Positions 45,368 to 53,435 are shown, counted from the stretch's first letter. The stretch is DNA of 64,000 bases from Rhodocyclaceae bacterium (GCA_018261935.1 JAGTRP010000018.1:1-64000); one strand, 5' to 3'. Translations and numbers: made by a program. Notes: generated from the letters alone by a model not told the origin.

Positions 45368-47141
45368 TCTGGCCCTGATCGGCAACTGCACCGTCGGCGC
45401 CCTTATCGACGCCCGGGGCGATATCGTCTGGGCCTGCTTTCCCCGTTTCGACGCCGACCCGGTGTTCTGCAGCCTGCTGCGGGCGAAGAAGGGAACGGAC
45501 GATTTCGGCTTTTTTTCAGTGGAACTGTCAGATTGCGAGCGCACCGAGCAGTACTACCTGAGCAATACCGCCGTGCTCCTCACCCGGCTCTACGACCGCA
45601 ACGGCGGCTGTGTCGAGATCACCGACTTCGCCCCCCGCTTCGGCCAGTATGGGCGCATGTTCCGGCCCGTGACCCTGGTCCGGCGGGTCCAGCGTATCGC
45701 CGGCAGCCCCCGCATCACCATCCGCGTGCGGCCAGCCTTCGACTACGGCGCCGCCCGCCCCGCCACGACCTGGGGCAGCCATCACGTGCGCTACGTGATG
45801 CCCAACCTGACCCTGCGCCTTTCCACCGACGTTTCCGTCACCGCCATCCTTCAGGAGCGCACGTTCTTCCTGGAAGACACCATCACCCTGCTGCTCGGGC
45901 CGGACGAGACGGTCCCCGACGCCGCCAGCGAAGTGGGCCGGCACTTCCTGGAGGAAACGGTCCAGTACTGGCGGGAATGGGTGCGGGTGCTGAGCATCCC
46001 TTACGAGTGGCAGCAGGAAGTGATCCGCGCCGCCATCACCCTGAAGCTCAACGCCTACGACGACACCGGCGCCATCATCGCCGCCATGACCACCTCCATT
46101 CCCGAGGCGGCAGGGAGCGAGCGGAACTGGGATTACCGCTATTGCTGGCTGCGGGACGGCTACTTCGTGGTCAATGTCCTCAACCGCCTGGGGGCCACCC
46201 GGACCATGGAACGCTACCTGTCCTACATCATCAATGTCTCGGCCGACACCGAGGGCAACCCCCTGCAGCCCTGCTATGGCATCGACGGCCGGGCCCAGCT
46301 GGACGAGTGGATCGTGTCGACCCTGCCGGGCTACCGGAATACGGGGCCGGTGCGGGTGGGAAACCAGGCCTACCAGCAGATCCAGCACGACGTCTATGGC
46401 TCGGCGGTGCTGGCCGCCACCCACATCTTCTTCGACGATCGCCTCACCCGCCGGGGCGACGAGGCCCTGTTCCGGCGCCTGGAGGTCTTGGGGGAAATGG
46501 CGGTGCGCTTCGGCGACCAGCCCGACGCCGGCATCTGGGAACTGCGGGGCACCACCCGGGTGCATACCTTTTCCTCGGTCATGTGCTGGACGGCCTGCGA
46601 CCGCCTAGCCCGCATTGCCCGCCGGCTCGGGTTCTCCGGCCGGGCCGACTACTGGCAGGGCCATGCCGACACCCTCCGGCAGCTGATTTGCGAGCGGGCC
46701 TGGAATCCCCAGCGCAACGCCTTCGTCTCCACCTTCGACGGCGACAGCATGGACGCCAGCTTGCTCCTGCTGTCCGAGCTGGGTTTCCTGGAGCCCTCCG
46801 ACCCGCGCTTCGTCGGCACCGTCGAGGCCGTCGCCCAGGACCTCAAGGTCGGGGATTTCATTTTTCGCTATGTGGGCAAGGACGACTTCGGCGAACCGGA
46901 AAACGCCTTCCTGATCTGTACCTTCTGGTACATCAACGCCCTCGCCGCCATGGACCGGCGGGACGAGGCCCGGGCGCTGTTCGAGAAGCTCCTGGCCCAC
47001 CGCAACCGCCACGGGCTGCTGGCCGAGCATATCGATCCCCGGACCGGGGAGCTGTGGGGCAATTTCGTCCAGACCTACAGCATGGTGGGGCTGATCAACT
47101 CGGCCATCCGCCTCTCCATCCGCTGGGACCAGGCGTTTTAG
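45345..47141 (+). CDS. Glycoside hydrolase family 15 protein
   Basis: 598 residues from ATG 45345, behind AGGAGG, overlapping the otsB end by 23 bases. N-terminal beta-sandwich (about 1-230, starting ALIGNCTVGALIDARGDIVW) and an (alpha/alpha)6 barrel with SERNWDYRYCWLRDGYFVVN (about 254-273, acidic substrate-binding region) and ELRGTTRVHTFSSVMCW (about 395). GH15 members include glucoamylases and trehalases; next to otsB a trehalase or trehalose-related role is likely. No signal peptide. Confidence 0.9.
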   Translation: MLSAHTLDLALIGNCTVGALIDARGDIVWACFPRFDADPVFCSLLRAKKGTDDFGFFSVELSDCERTEQYYLSNTAVLLTRLYDRNGGCVEITDFAPRFGQYGRMFRPVTLVRRVQRIAGSPRITIRVRPAFDYGAARPATTWGSHHVRYVMPNLTLRLSTDVSVTAILQERTFFLEDTITLLLGPDETVPDAASEVGRHFLEETVQYWREWVRVLSIPYEWQQEVIRAAITLKLNAYDDTGAIIAAMTTSIPEAAGSERNWDYRYCWLRDGYFVVNVLNRLGATRTMERYLSYIINVSADTEGNPLQPCYGIDGRAQLDEWIVSTLPGYRNTGPVRVGNQAYQQIQHDVYGSAVLAATHIFFDDRLTRRGDEALFRRLEVLGEMAVRFGDQPDAGIWELRGTTRVHTFSSVMCWTACDRLARIARRLGFSGRADYWQGHADTLRQLICERAWNPQRNAFVSTFDGDSMDASLLLLSELGFLEPSDPRFVGTVEAVAQDLKVGDFIFRYVGKDDFGEPENAFLICTFWYINALAAMDRRDEARALFEKLLAHRNRHGLLAEHIDPRTGELWGNFVQTYSMVGLINSAIRLSIRWDQAF

Positions 47142-47448
47142 CAGAAGCAGGCAATTATCCCGGCCCCCCCACACAGTGCCCTTTCGTGCCCGGAAGCCCT
47201 TGGCGGTTCAGGTCACCCATTCCCGCCCGACTGCCGCATCGCTACCGGAATGGAATATGCCGATGTGAGGATAATTCCTTTGCTAAAGGGCGCGATTACG
47301 CGCATAGTGTGATGCTGCGAGCTTCAAGCAGCGTCGCTCTTGTCTGGTTCAATTCCCGCGCCATCCTGCGGTCTTCTTCCCTTCATCGCCCAGCCGTCTT
47401 GATTTTCGCCCTTCCGGGGGCACGTTCTTTCTTCAGGAATTTCAGGAC
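47142..47448. other. 307-base gap after the GH15 gene
   Basis: No gene seen. It may contain a weak promoter: TTGCTA (47280-47285), 17 bases, CATAGT (47303-47308), with GCGCG-ATTA-CGCGC (47290-47303) as a small inverted repeat in the spacer. This points towards the 55-codon frame at 47449 and infA2. No terminator for the GH15 gene is visible. Confidence 0.35.
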
Positions 47449-47616
47449 ATGGCAATAGGCAGCGTATTACGGGGCAATGACCCCGGGTGTTACGAATTCG
47501 TTTCTCCCGAAGAGCTTTTCACCCATTTCTCCGAGATTCAGGCGAAAGGGCTGATGGGCTCCACTGACGATCTGCAGACCGAACTTAAACTTGCTGCAGG
47601 CTCAAATAGCCGATAG
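47449..47616 (+). CDS. Hypothetical 55-residue protein
   Basis: An ATG frame of 55 codons, AGGAA 9 bases upstream, product starting MAIGSVLRGNDPGCYEFVSP and continuing with a likely helix EELFTHFSEIQAKGLM. The composition is soluble and acidic, more protein-like than a chance frame. A 7-bp hairpin (AGCCTTG 47623-47629, CAAGGCT 47639-47645) follows the stop. I recognise no family, and it could be a chance frame. Confidence 0.4.
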   Translation: MAIGSVLRGNDPGCYEFVSPEELFTHFSEIQAKGLMGSTDDLQTELKLAAGSNSR

Positions 47617-47725
47617 GCGCCGAGCCTTGGCGACTCATCAAGGCTGGCTTCGGATCGGCCTGCGCCTCTATCCTGAGCCCTGGTCCCGTCGGGCTTGCCC
47701 TTTACGACCTTCGGAGAGATGACTT

Positions 47726-47983
47726 ATGGCCAAGGAAGGACTAATCGAAATGCAAGGCGTCGTCATGGAAGTGCTGCCGGACTCGCGCTTCCGGGTGGCT
47801 CTCGAAAACGGCCACAATCTGGTGGCCTACAGCGGCGGCAAGATGCGCAAGAACCATATCCGCGTCCTGGCCGGCGACAAGGTGTCGCTGGAATTGTCTC
47901 CCTACGACCTGAGCAAGGGCCGCATCACCTTCCGCCACCTCGAAGGGCGCACCCCGCCGGCCTCCCGGCCGCGCCAGCGTTGA
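47726..47983 (+). CDS. infA: Translation initiation factor IF-1, second copy
   Basis: 85 residues: a full IF-1 OB fold ([20 protein letters not shown] to [16 protein letters not shown]) with a Pro/Arg-rich C-terminal extension of about 13 residues that the copy at 7684 lacks. GGAGAG lies 9 bases before the ATG. It stands apart from ribosomal genes, followed by an RRM protein. Duplicate infA genes in this type of setting are known in Betaproteobacteria; a stress or cold role is inference. Confidence 0.93.
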   Translation: MAKEGLIEMQGVVMEVLPDSRFRVALENGHNLVAYSGGKMRKNHIRVLAGDKVSLELSPYDLSKGRITFRHLEGRTPPASRPRQR

Positions 47984-48225
47984 GGAGCGACCGTCAAGGC
48001 CATGCGCTTCTGCGCTCTGGAACAACCGCATTGGGCTGCTCCGGCACGGTTGCCGATGGCGAGGTTTGGGATGGAACTACAAGAACCTGTCGGCGTCGGA
48101 CCTAAAGGCTGCTGTGGTTGCCTCGTTGCCCCTTTACCCCTTGGGCCCTATGGCAGGGTCCAAGGCAAGCAGGACCAAGAATCAAACCAAGACATTCCGT
48201 CTTATACAATTTCCGGAGAATTTCC

Positions 48226-48573
48226 TTGAGCAAAAAGCTTTATGTGGGCAATCTGGCCTACAACATTGGCAAAAGCGACCTCGAACAGATGTTCGCTTCC
48301 CACGGCACGGTTAATTCCGCGCAGGTCATTACGGACCGTGACTCCGGCAGTTCCAAGGGCTTCGGTTTTGTCGAGATGAGTTCCGATCAAGAGGCACAGG
48401 CCGCCATCGCCGCCCTGAACGGCAAGAGTTTCGATGGCCGCAACCTGATCGTGAATGAGGCACGGCCTCAGGAGCCGCGCAGCGGCGGAGGCGGGGGCTT
48501 CGGCGGTCGGGGAAATGGCGGTGGTGGCCGTGGCCATGGCGGCGGCTTCGGTCGCGGCGGCCGGGGCTTCTGA
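48226..48573 (+). CDS. Glycine-rich RRM RNA-binding protein
   Basis: 115 residues, starting at TTG 48226 behind CGGAGAATTTCC and reading LSKKLYVGNLAYNIGKSDLE. One RRM (about 3-80) with RNP2 KLYVGNL and RNP1 KGFGFVEM, then a Gly/Arg-rich tail (GGGGGFGGRGNGGGGRGHGG). Such proteins are cold-inducible RNA chaperones in cyanobacteria and Proteobacteria. The 242 bases before it hold no gene I can support and may be a regulatory leader. Confidence 0.92.
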   Translation: MSKKLYVGNLAYNIGKSDLEQMFASHGTVNSAQVITDRDSGSSKGFGFVEMSSDQEAQAAIAALNGKSFDGRNLIVNEARPQEPRSGGGGGFGGRGNGGGGRGHGGGFGRGGRGF

Positions 48574-48720
48574 CCTGTCTTCGGCAGCCGTAAGGCGCCG
48601 TTGGCATCCAGGCTGTCTAGCGTGTCCCCCGATGGTTGCGCCAGCGGCCTGAATCCAGCGGTCTTGCCAATGGATGTTTCAATTCATTTCACCCCCTGGG
48701 GGGGCATGAAAGGAGTGCTT

Positions 48721-48930
48721 TTGGCCAAGCCAAACTACCAGTTTGAAAAACGCCAGAGGGATCTTGCGAAGAAGCAAAAGCAGGAAGAAAAGCGCCGGCA
48801 AAAACAGGAGGCCAAGGTCGCCGCCGGGAGCGTGCCCGCCATTGCGGGGGTGACTCCGCCCGTGGGCGTGCCGGACGATATCACCCTGCCGGCCCCGGAT
48901 GGCGAGACGCCCGGATCGGAAACGCCATGA
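48721..48930 (+). CDS. Small highly charged protein, function unknown
   Basis: 69 residues from TTG 48721, 6 bases after AAAGGAG. The N-terminal half is a very basic helix (AKPNYQFEKRQRDLAKKQKQ, then EEKRRQKQEAKVA); the C-terminal half is Pro/Val-rich and acidic. Similar short KPNYxFEKRQRxLAKK proteins are common in Betaproteobacteria but uncharacterised. It overlaps the next small frame in an ATGA. Confidence 0.75.
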   Translation: MAKPNYQFEKRQRDLAKKQKQEEKRRQKQEAKVAAGSVPAIAGVTPPVGVPDDITLPAPDGETPGSETP

Positions 48931-49106
48931 TCGTGCGGCGCCGTACCTGGTTCTACCGGTTGGCGAAGCAATCCTTCGCCCAGGTGATTTCTTTCGATCA
49001 ACCCGTCACGGCATCCAAGGCCAGGGAAATCCTGCGCCGATCGGTGGGGGCTCCCCTGGATCTCTGGGGGCGCAACAACAGCGATGCGCTGCCCCAGCCC
49101 AGGTAA
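48927..49106 (+). CDS. Hypothetical 59-residue basic protein
   Basis: An ATG frame coupled (ATGA) to the gene before it. The product starts MIVRRRTWFYRLAKQSFAQV and ends DALPQPR; it includes TASKAREILRRSVGAPLDLW, a likely amphipathic helix. High third-position GC and the coupling support it. No family recognised. Confidence 0.5.
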   Translation: MIVRRRTWFYRLAKQSFAQVISFDQPVTASKAREILRRSVGAPLDLWGRNNSDALPQPR

Positions 49107-49128
49107 ATGGCGGCAGCCCGGCGTTAAA

Positions 49129-49386
49129 TCAGGGATTCCCGGCTGAACGGGGAGGGGCGCCTCCCTTCCAGTACAGCATATTGATATACAGGGATTCCAC
49201 CTGCGCCCTTGCCCAAGGCGTGCGGCGCAGGAATTTCAGGCTTGAGGCAATGCTGGGTTCGTAATTGAAGCAGCGTATGTTGATTTGCCGTCCCAATTCA
49301 TCCCAGCCATAGCAGGCCACCAGGTCGTTCAGGATCATCTCCAGGGTGACGCCATGGAGAGGGTTGTTGGGCTGAAGCGCCTTCAT
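49129..49386 (-). CDS. VF530/DUF2132-family small DNA-binding-like protein
   Basis: 85 residues from ATG 49386, start [20 protein letters not shown], then [20 protein letters not shown] and the ending [20 protein letters not shown]. This is the compact VF530 fold, thought to bind DNA, of unknown role. The frame is open upstream, but only inside the preceding gene. It lies 16 bases after that gene on the same strand. Confidence 0.85.
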   Translation of the reverse strand: MKALQPNNPLHGVTLEMILNDLVACYGWDELGRQINIRCFNYEPSIASSLKFLRRTPWARAQVESLYINMLYWKGGAPPRSAGNP

Positions 49387-49402
49387 GGGCTGCAACCGAA
49401 TT

Positions 49403-49891
49403 TCAGCGCTTGCGTTTTTGAGCCGGCACTGGCTTGCGCCGGCGTTGTCCTGGGCGCTGCTGGCCGGCTTCGGGCTTCGGTTTCGGAACCAGCAGATTTT
49501 TGCCGGCGCCCTGGCCGGCGGCACGGTGGGCCAGGATGGCGGCACGCAACTGTTCCGGCGTGATCAGGATGGCGGCCCCTTCGCCCGAAGCTGCATGGGC
49601 GGCAAGCAGACTCCTCAGATCAAGCAGGCGTTCACTCATTTCTCCCTTTCGCGGCAGGCCCTCGACCAGTTTTTCGCCCATGGCCGTCAACACCAGGCCG
49701 CCCGACGCCTCGTCGAGCAGGCCATGTTTCCCCAGCCGGGAAAATGCCTCGCTCAGTTTTTCTTCGGACGGAATATTGCCCTGGATCAGGTCGATTGCAG
49801 CCATGATTTCGGCTGGTTCTGCAGGCCGCCGCTTGGCAGCGAGGGCTGTGGCCAGCAGGAGAAGGACATCGACATCATGAATCGGGTGCAT
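49403..49891 (-). CDS. Hypothetical protein with helical N-terminus and basic tail
   Basis: 162 residues. The first 120 look like a small winged-helix or helical domain ([40 protein letters not shown]), then a linker and a very basic C-terminus ([15 protein letters not shown]) that suggests nucleic-acid binding. AAAGGT precedes the ATG. It forms an operon with the VF530 gene. No family recognised. Confidence 0.65.
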   Translation of the reverse strand: MHPIHDVDVLLLLATALAAKRRPAEPAEIMAAIDLIQGNIPSEEKLSEAFSRLGKHGLLDEASGGLVLTAMGEKLVEGLPRKGEMSERLLDLRSLLAAHAASGEGAAILITPEQLRAAILAHRAAGQGAGKNLLVPKPKPEAGQQRPGQRRRKPVPAQKRKR

Positions 49892-50036
49892 GGGTTACCT
49901 TTTGCGAAACGGGACGTAGAGCGGCAGAAAATCGGCAGCTTCTCGTGAGGCCGGCAGTTTAAGGCCCGCCGCAGTAAATGACCGAACCGAATTTGCGCCG
50001 CAGAGAAATCTAAATCTGCAGACCTGGGGAAAAACA

Positions 50037-50324
50037 TCACTCCGGGGACTGTTCCATCCCTGCCTTTCGGGGACTGCCGGGTTTTCTGCCGCGGGCCGCC
50101 GGCGGACTGTAGCAGGACAGCCGGCAGCTGAGGCCTTCGATGCTGGCACCATCCTTGAACTTGATCGTGCTGCAACAGATGAGATCCCCGGAGGAAGACA
50201 ACTCTGCGACGTGATCCCGGACCGCGGTGAGGGGAATGCGGAGTGCTTCCGCGATTTCGGAGTCCAGGCGTGGGCCGTTGGCTTTCAGGAAATTCAGGAT
50301 GGTCGATTCGACTGGGTTAAGCAA
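50037..50324 (-). CDS. Small winged-helix protein with cysteine-rich C-terminus
   Basis: 95 residues from TTG 50324, which has GGAGGA upstream. The N-terminal half is a winged helix (VESTILNFLKANGPRLDSEI, then LTAVRDHVAELSSSG). Four cysteines (two adjacent at about 50-51, then about 67 and 71) could bind a metal. Regulator function is inferred from the fold only. Confidence 0.65.
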   Translation of the reverse strand: MLNPVESTILNFLKANGPRLDSEIAEALRIPLTAVRDHVAELSSSGDLICCSTIKFKDGASIEGLSCRLSCYSPPAARGRKPGSPRKAGMEQSPE

Positions 50325-50350
50325 AAGTCATTCCTCCGATTTCATAAAAG

Positions 50351-50383
50351 AAAAAACCCGGACCGAAGTCCGGGTTCGTTTTT
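50351..50383. terminator. Bidirectional intrinsic terminator downstream of phaP
   Basis: AACCCGGAC (50355-50363) and GTCCGGGTT (50368-50376) form a 9-bp perfect stem with a CGAA tetraloop. A6 at 50351-50356 gives a T tract on the minus strand, and T5 at 50379-50383 gives one on the plus strand. It ends the phasin transcript. Confidence 0.88.
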
Positions 50384-50416
50384 CTCCCCGGTTCAGGGAG
50401 AAAAGGGCGCAATGCT

Positions 50417-50950
50417 TCAGGCAGCTTTCATCAGCTTGGCGGCTGCAGCATTGGCGGAAACTACTGCGGTTTCGATCATGGCCTTGGCTTGCTGGGAGGA
50501 CTGGCTCATCGTCTCGTAGGCCGAATCAGCCTGGGCCAGTACCGACTTGACGGCGGCCACCACCGTTTCCGAACCTGCCGGGGCATTCTTGAGGGATTGC
50601 TCGATGGCGGTCGAGAAGCTCTTCTTCAGTTCGGCGGTCTGGCCTTCGACAATCTGGGACAGACCATTGGCCGAATTGCTGAGGATTTCATAGACGCCGC
50701 GGGAGTAGGCAACGGCTTTCTCGACGGCCGGCTTGGCCTGGGCGCTCTGCAGCGCGATGAGTTCCTGGGGGTCCTTGACAGCAGCCAGGGCGCCGAAATT
50801 GGCGACAGCGTCAGCGAAGAAGGCGCGGGCGGTATTGAGGTTCAGTGCCGCCAGGCGCTCGACATTGTTCAGGGAGGTTTCGGCAATCGTCAGCAGGGAT
50901 TCAATGGCGGCCTTGTTGATGGCAGCGAATTCTTCATTGGTCTTGATCAT
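50417..50950 (-). CDS. phaP: Phasin (polyhydroxyalkanoate granule protein)
   Basis: 177 residues from ATG 50950, behind AAAGGA. An all-helical, Ala-rich amphipathic protein (TNEEFAAINKAAIESLLTIA; LNTARAFFADAVANFGALAA; ELIALQSAQAKPAVEKAVAY) typical of phasin family 2. It coats PHA granules. It has its own promoter and terminator and no neighbouring pha genes, which is usual for abundant phasins. Confidence 0.93.
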   Translation of the reverse strand: MIKTNEEFAAINKAAIESLLTIAETSLNNVERLAALNLNTARAFFADAVANFGALAAVKDPQELIALQSAQAKPAVEKAVAYSRGVYEILSNSANGLSQIVEGQTAELKKSFSTAIEQSLKNAPAGSETVVAAVKSVLAQADSAYETMSQSSQQAKAMIETAVVSANAAAAKLMKAA

Positions 50951-51004
50951 GGTGAACATCCTTTGAGGTCGTTTGAGCGATTGCCTAGCAACCCAGGAAA
51001 TGGC

Positions 51005-51054
51005 TTGCTGCATTGCACAATGGCGCACTATACAGCGTTTGTGTCCATTGTCGA
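51005..51054 (-). promoter_or_regulatory. phaP promoter with PhaR-like operator
   Basis: On the minus strand TCGACA (51054-51049), a 16-base spacer and TATAGT (51032-51027) point to phaP. Just downstream lies TTGTGCAATGCAGCAA (51020-51005), an imperfect palindrome rich in TGCA and GCAA elements like those bound by the PHA-sensing repressor PhaR. The PhaR link is inference. Confidence 0.5.
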
Positions 51055-51157
51055 GAACTTTATGCTGCAGCGCAGCAGATTCCCCGGGTGGCTGCCCCAG
51101 GAAGAGCGGCGATATCGGGAGGCGCAAGCTCGTGCCATGGATTGCGGAGAGTCCCTT

Positions 51158-51670
51158 TTAGCCGGCTTTCTCATGGATGCGGCGGGCCGCCGCCCTGATT
51201 TCGCTGTCCGACATGGTTTCCAGGGGGAGGGCGAGGAAGACCCGGATGCGGCGCTCCAGCTGGTTGTAGGCGGTTTCGAAGGCCGCCCGGCGGGAGACCA
51301 GGGGCTCCACGTGGGCCGGGTCCGGGATGCCCCAGTGGGCGGTGGCCGGTTGTCCCGGCCAGATCGGGCAGGCTTCGGCGGCGGCACTGTCGCAGACGGT
51401 GAAGATGAAATCCAGCCGAGGCGCCCCCGCCCTGGCAAATTCGCTCCAGGACTTGCTGCGGGTTTCCGGCATCGGGATGCCGTGCCTTTCCAGGGTTTCC
51501 AGGGCCACCGGGTTCACATGGCCGGCGGGCCGGCTGCCGGCCGAGTAGGCCCGGATGCGCCCTTCCCCCAGATGGTTGAACAGGGCCTCCCCCAGGACGG
51601 AGCGGGCGGAATTGCCGGTGCACAACACAAGGACGTTGAAAATGCGGTGGGCCATGGACGGTTCTTTCAT
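51158..51670 (-). CDS. arsC: Low-molecular-weight phosphatase-type arsenate reductase
   Basis: 170 residues. The P-loop CTGNSARS (about 17-24) and the later Asp-Pro motif WGIPDPAHVE mark the thioredoxin-coupled ArsC/LMW tyrosine phosphatase family; a third Cys lies in FTVCDSAAAEACP. It reduces arsenate to arsenite or acts as a phosphatase. There are no other ars genes here. The start may instead be ATG 51655 (MAHRIFNVLVL), five codons in. Confidence 0.85.
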   Translation of the reverse strand: MKEPSMAHRIFNVLVLCTGNSARSVLGEALFNHLGEGRIRAYSAGSRPAGHVNPVALETLERHGIPMPETRSKSWSEFARAGAPRLDFIFTVCDSAAAEACPIWPGQPATAHWGIPDPAHVEPLVSRRAAFETAYNQLERRIRVFLALPLETMSDSEIRAAARRIHEKAG

Positions 51671-51876
51671 GACGAGGACCGAGGCGGCGGTGCGCAGCCC
51701 CCTGATTCAATGGTATTTGAATGGGCCGCCGCCGTCGATGAGCTGTTCTGGCCGCCCTGTTCCTGACGGTTAAGATTTTCTAACCTGTTTGCCAATCAAA
51801 TATCGTTAGTCGACGCCCTGCCCTGGGGCTACATTGTGTCCACCTTCTGCAAGATCTGCGTTACCCAGTGCCTTTC

Positions 51877-51901
51877 GCCCGCCTCGCGCGGGCAATTTTT
51901 T
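51877..51901 (+). terminator. Orphan intrinsic terminator in the RND leader
   Basis: GCCCGC (51877-51882), loop CTCGC, GCGGGC (51888-51893), AA, then six T (51896-51901). No plus-strand gene ends before it, so it must end a small RNA or act as an attenuator on a leader starting near or after 51785. Confidence 0.7.
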
Positions 51902-52081
51902 GATGGTCCCACAGGGAAGCATGTTCCGGAACGACAAGATATCCTTGGCAAGCGAGGCGACCGACATCCTGGTCCCGTGGCCGAACCCCGCTACGCCCTT
52001 TTCCGCCCCGGGCGTCCCCTTCTGCCCCTTGTGCCGGCCTGCCCGGGCGAGATCGAGCCAGGCGGCTGCATACAGTTGCTC

Positions 52082-52104
52082 CGGATTTTTCAATCCGCTT
52101 TTTT
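52082..52104 (+). terminator. Second intrinsic terminator in the RND leader
   Basis: CGGATT (52082-52087), loop TTTC, AATCCG (52092-52097), C, then six T. It stands 105 bases before czcC and just before the TGTCGATAAG repeats and the nearest promoter candidate. Confidence 0.6.
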
Positions 52105-52208
52105 CGGAATGTCGATAAGCATTTGTCCGGTTTGTCGATAAGGACCTGCCGGCTAGCATTGCCGCCCCCGATTTCCCACCAGCATCCGTCCCGCCCCGAA
52201 GCCGCACC

Positions 52209-53435
52209 ATGAAACCGAGATACCGCCTTGCCTCCCTGCTGTTCCTGCTCGCCGGGCTGGCCTCGGCCCAGGCCGAGCATACCCTGGACGATCTGCTCCG
52301 CCAGGCCCGGGAATCCAACCGTTCCCTCCTGGCGGGGCGGGAACAGGTGGAGGTCTCCCGGGCCGCTGTCAGCACCGCCGGCGCCTTTCCCAATCCCGAA
52401 CTGGAAATCATGGCCGGCCCCGCCCGGGCCCGGGGCCCGGGCGCCAATCCGGGGGATACCCGCAGCATCGCCCTGACCCAGCCCATCGACCTGCCCGGGC
52501 GGCGCGGGCCCCGCATCGCCGCCGCCGCCGCCGGCCTGGACGCCGCCCAGGCCGGATTGGTGGCTTTCGAGGCTGATCTGGTGGCCCGGCTGCGGGTACA
52601 GTTCTACGAATTGCTGCGCCGGGAAGCCGAGTTGAAGGCGGCCCGGGAAGACCGGAAGCTGATGGAGGACATCCACAGCCGCATCGCCCTGCGGGTGGAG
52701 ACCGGCGAAGCGGCCCGCTACGAGCTGATCAAGGCCGACGCGGAAATGCTCAATGCCCAGAAGTCGGCCCAGGCGGCCGCGCTACGGGTCGAGCAGGCGC
52801 GCTCCAGCCTGCGGCGGCTGGTGGGGCCGGCCCTCCCGGCGAGTTTCTCGGTCAAAGGCGATCTCGATGCCGTTCCGGTCCTGGCGCCCCTGGCCGCCCT
52901 CCAGGCGGAAGTGGGCGCCCGCAATCCCGAACTGGCGCGGGCCCGGGCGGAGGCCCGGCGGGCCGAAGGTCAGCTCGCCTACGAACGGGCGCAGCGCTGG
53001 CCGACCCTCGCCCTCAAGGCCAGCCGCGACGAAGACCCGGACCTGCGTACCAGCCGCCTCGGGCTGGCGGTGTCGCTGCCCCTCTGGGACCGGCGGGACG
53101 GGCCGGTGGGGGAAGCCGTGGCCAACCTCTCACGGTCCCGCCACGAACTGGCCGAGCGGGAGTTTTCCCTGGCCCAGTCCCTGCAGTCCGCCTATCAGCA
53201 ATACGAGATCGCCCAGACCCAGGTGACCGCCCTGGAATCCGGCATCGTCCGCCAGGCGGAGAGCGCCCTCAAGGCGGCCGAGGCCGCCTACCGCTTCGGC
53301 GAGCGCGGCATCCTGGAAGTCCTGGATGCCCAGCGGGTGTACCGCGCCGCCCGCAACGAACTCATCACCGCCCGCTTCGAACTGGCCGCCGCCTGGGCCG
53401 AGATCGAGCGCCTGCGTGCCCTGCCCCAGCCATGA
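52209..53435 (+). CDS. CzcC-like outer-membrane efflux channel (TolC family)
   Basis: 408 residues with signal peptide 1-22 (ends ASAQAE). The TolC/OEP layout of two repeats with long helices is visible: LDDLLRQARESNRSLLAGRE, PNPELEIMAGPAR, ALTQPIDLPGRRGPRIAAAA, LGLAVSLPLWDRRDGPVGEA and RFGERGILEVLDAQRVYRAA. No N-terminal lipobox Cys. It is the outer part of the tripartite pump; its stop overlaps the next start (ATGA). Confidence 0.92.
   Translation: MKPRYRLASLLFLLAGLASAQAEHTLDDLLRQARESNRSLLAGREQVEVSRAAVSTAGAFPNPELEIMAGPARARGPGANPGDTRSIALTQPIDLPGRRGPRIAAAAAGLDAAQAGLVAFEADLVARLRVQFYELLRREAELKAAREDRKLMEDIHSRIALRVETGEAARYELIKADAEMLNAQKSAQAAALRVEQARSSLRRLVGPALPASFSVKGDLDAVPVLAPLAALQAEVGARNPELARARAEARRAEGQLAYERAQRWPTLALKASRDEDPDLRTSRLGLAVSLPLWDRRDGPVGEAVANLSRSRHELAEREFSLAQSLQSAYQQYEIAQTQVTALESGIVRQAESALKAAEAAYRFGERGILEVLDAQRVYRAARNELITARFELAAAWAEIERLRALPQP

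Larger units (their letters stand above)
51671..52208. other. 538-base region upstream of the RND operon
   Basis: No confident gene. Features: inverted repeat GGTTA-N8-TAACC (51768-51785), two intrinsic terminators on the plus strand (51877-51901 and 52082-52104), direct repeats of TGTCGATAAG (52110-52119, 52133-52142), and a possible promoter TTGTCG (52132-52137)-N16-TAGCAT (52154-52159). A GTG frame 51836-52141 (start MSTFCKICVTQC, end CPVCR) has two CxxC pairs and high third-position GC at first, but both terminators lie inside it and it has no clear ribosome binding site. Confidence 0.5.

Noticed and set aside
48002-48314. Short frames between infA2 and the RRM gene (for example TTG 48066)
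   Set aside because: They run into the RRM gene out of frame, lack ribosome binding sites and show no conserved features.
51836-52141. Cysteine-rich 101-codon GTG frame upstream of the RND operon
   Set aside because: Has CxxC at both ends but contains two intrinsic terminators and no clear ribosome binding site; kept only as a note.
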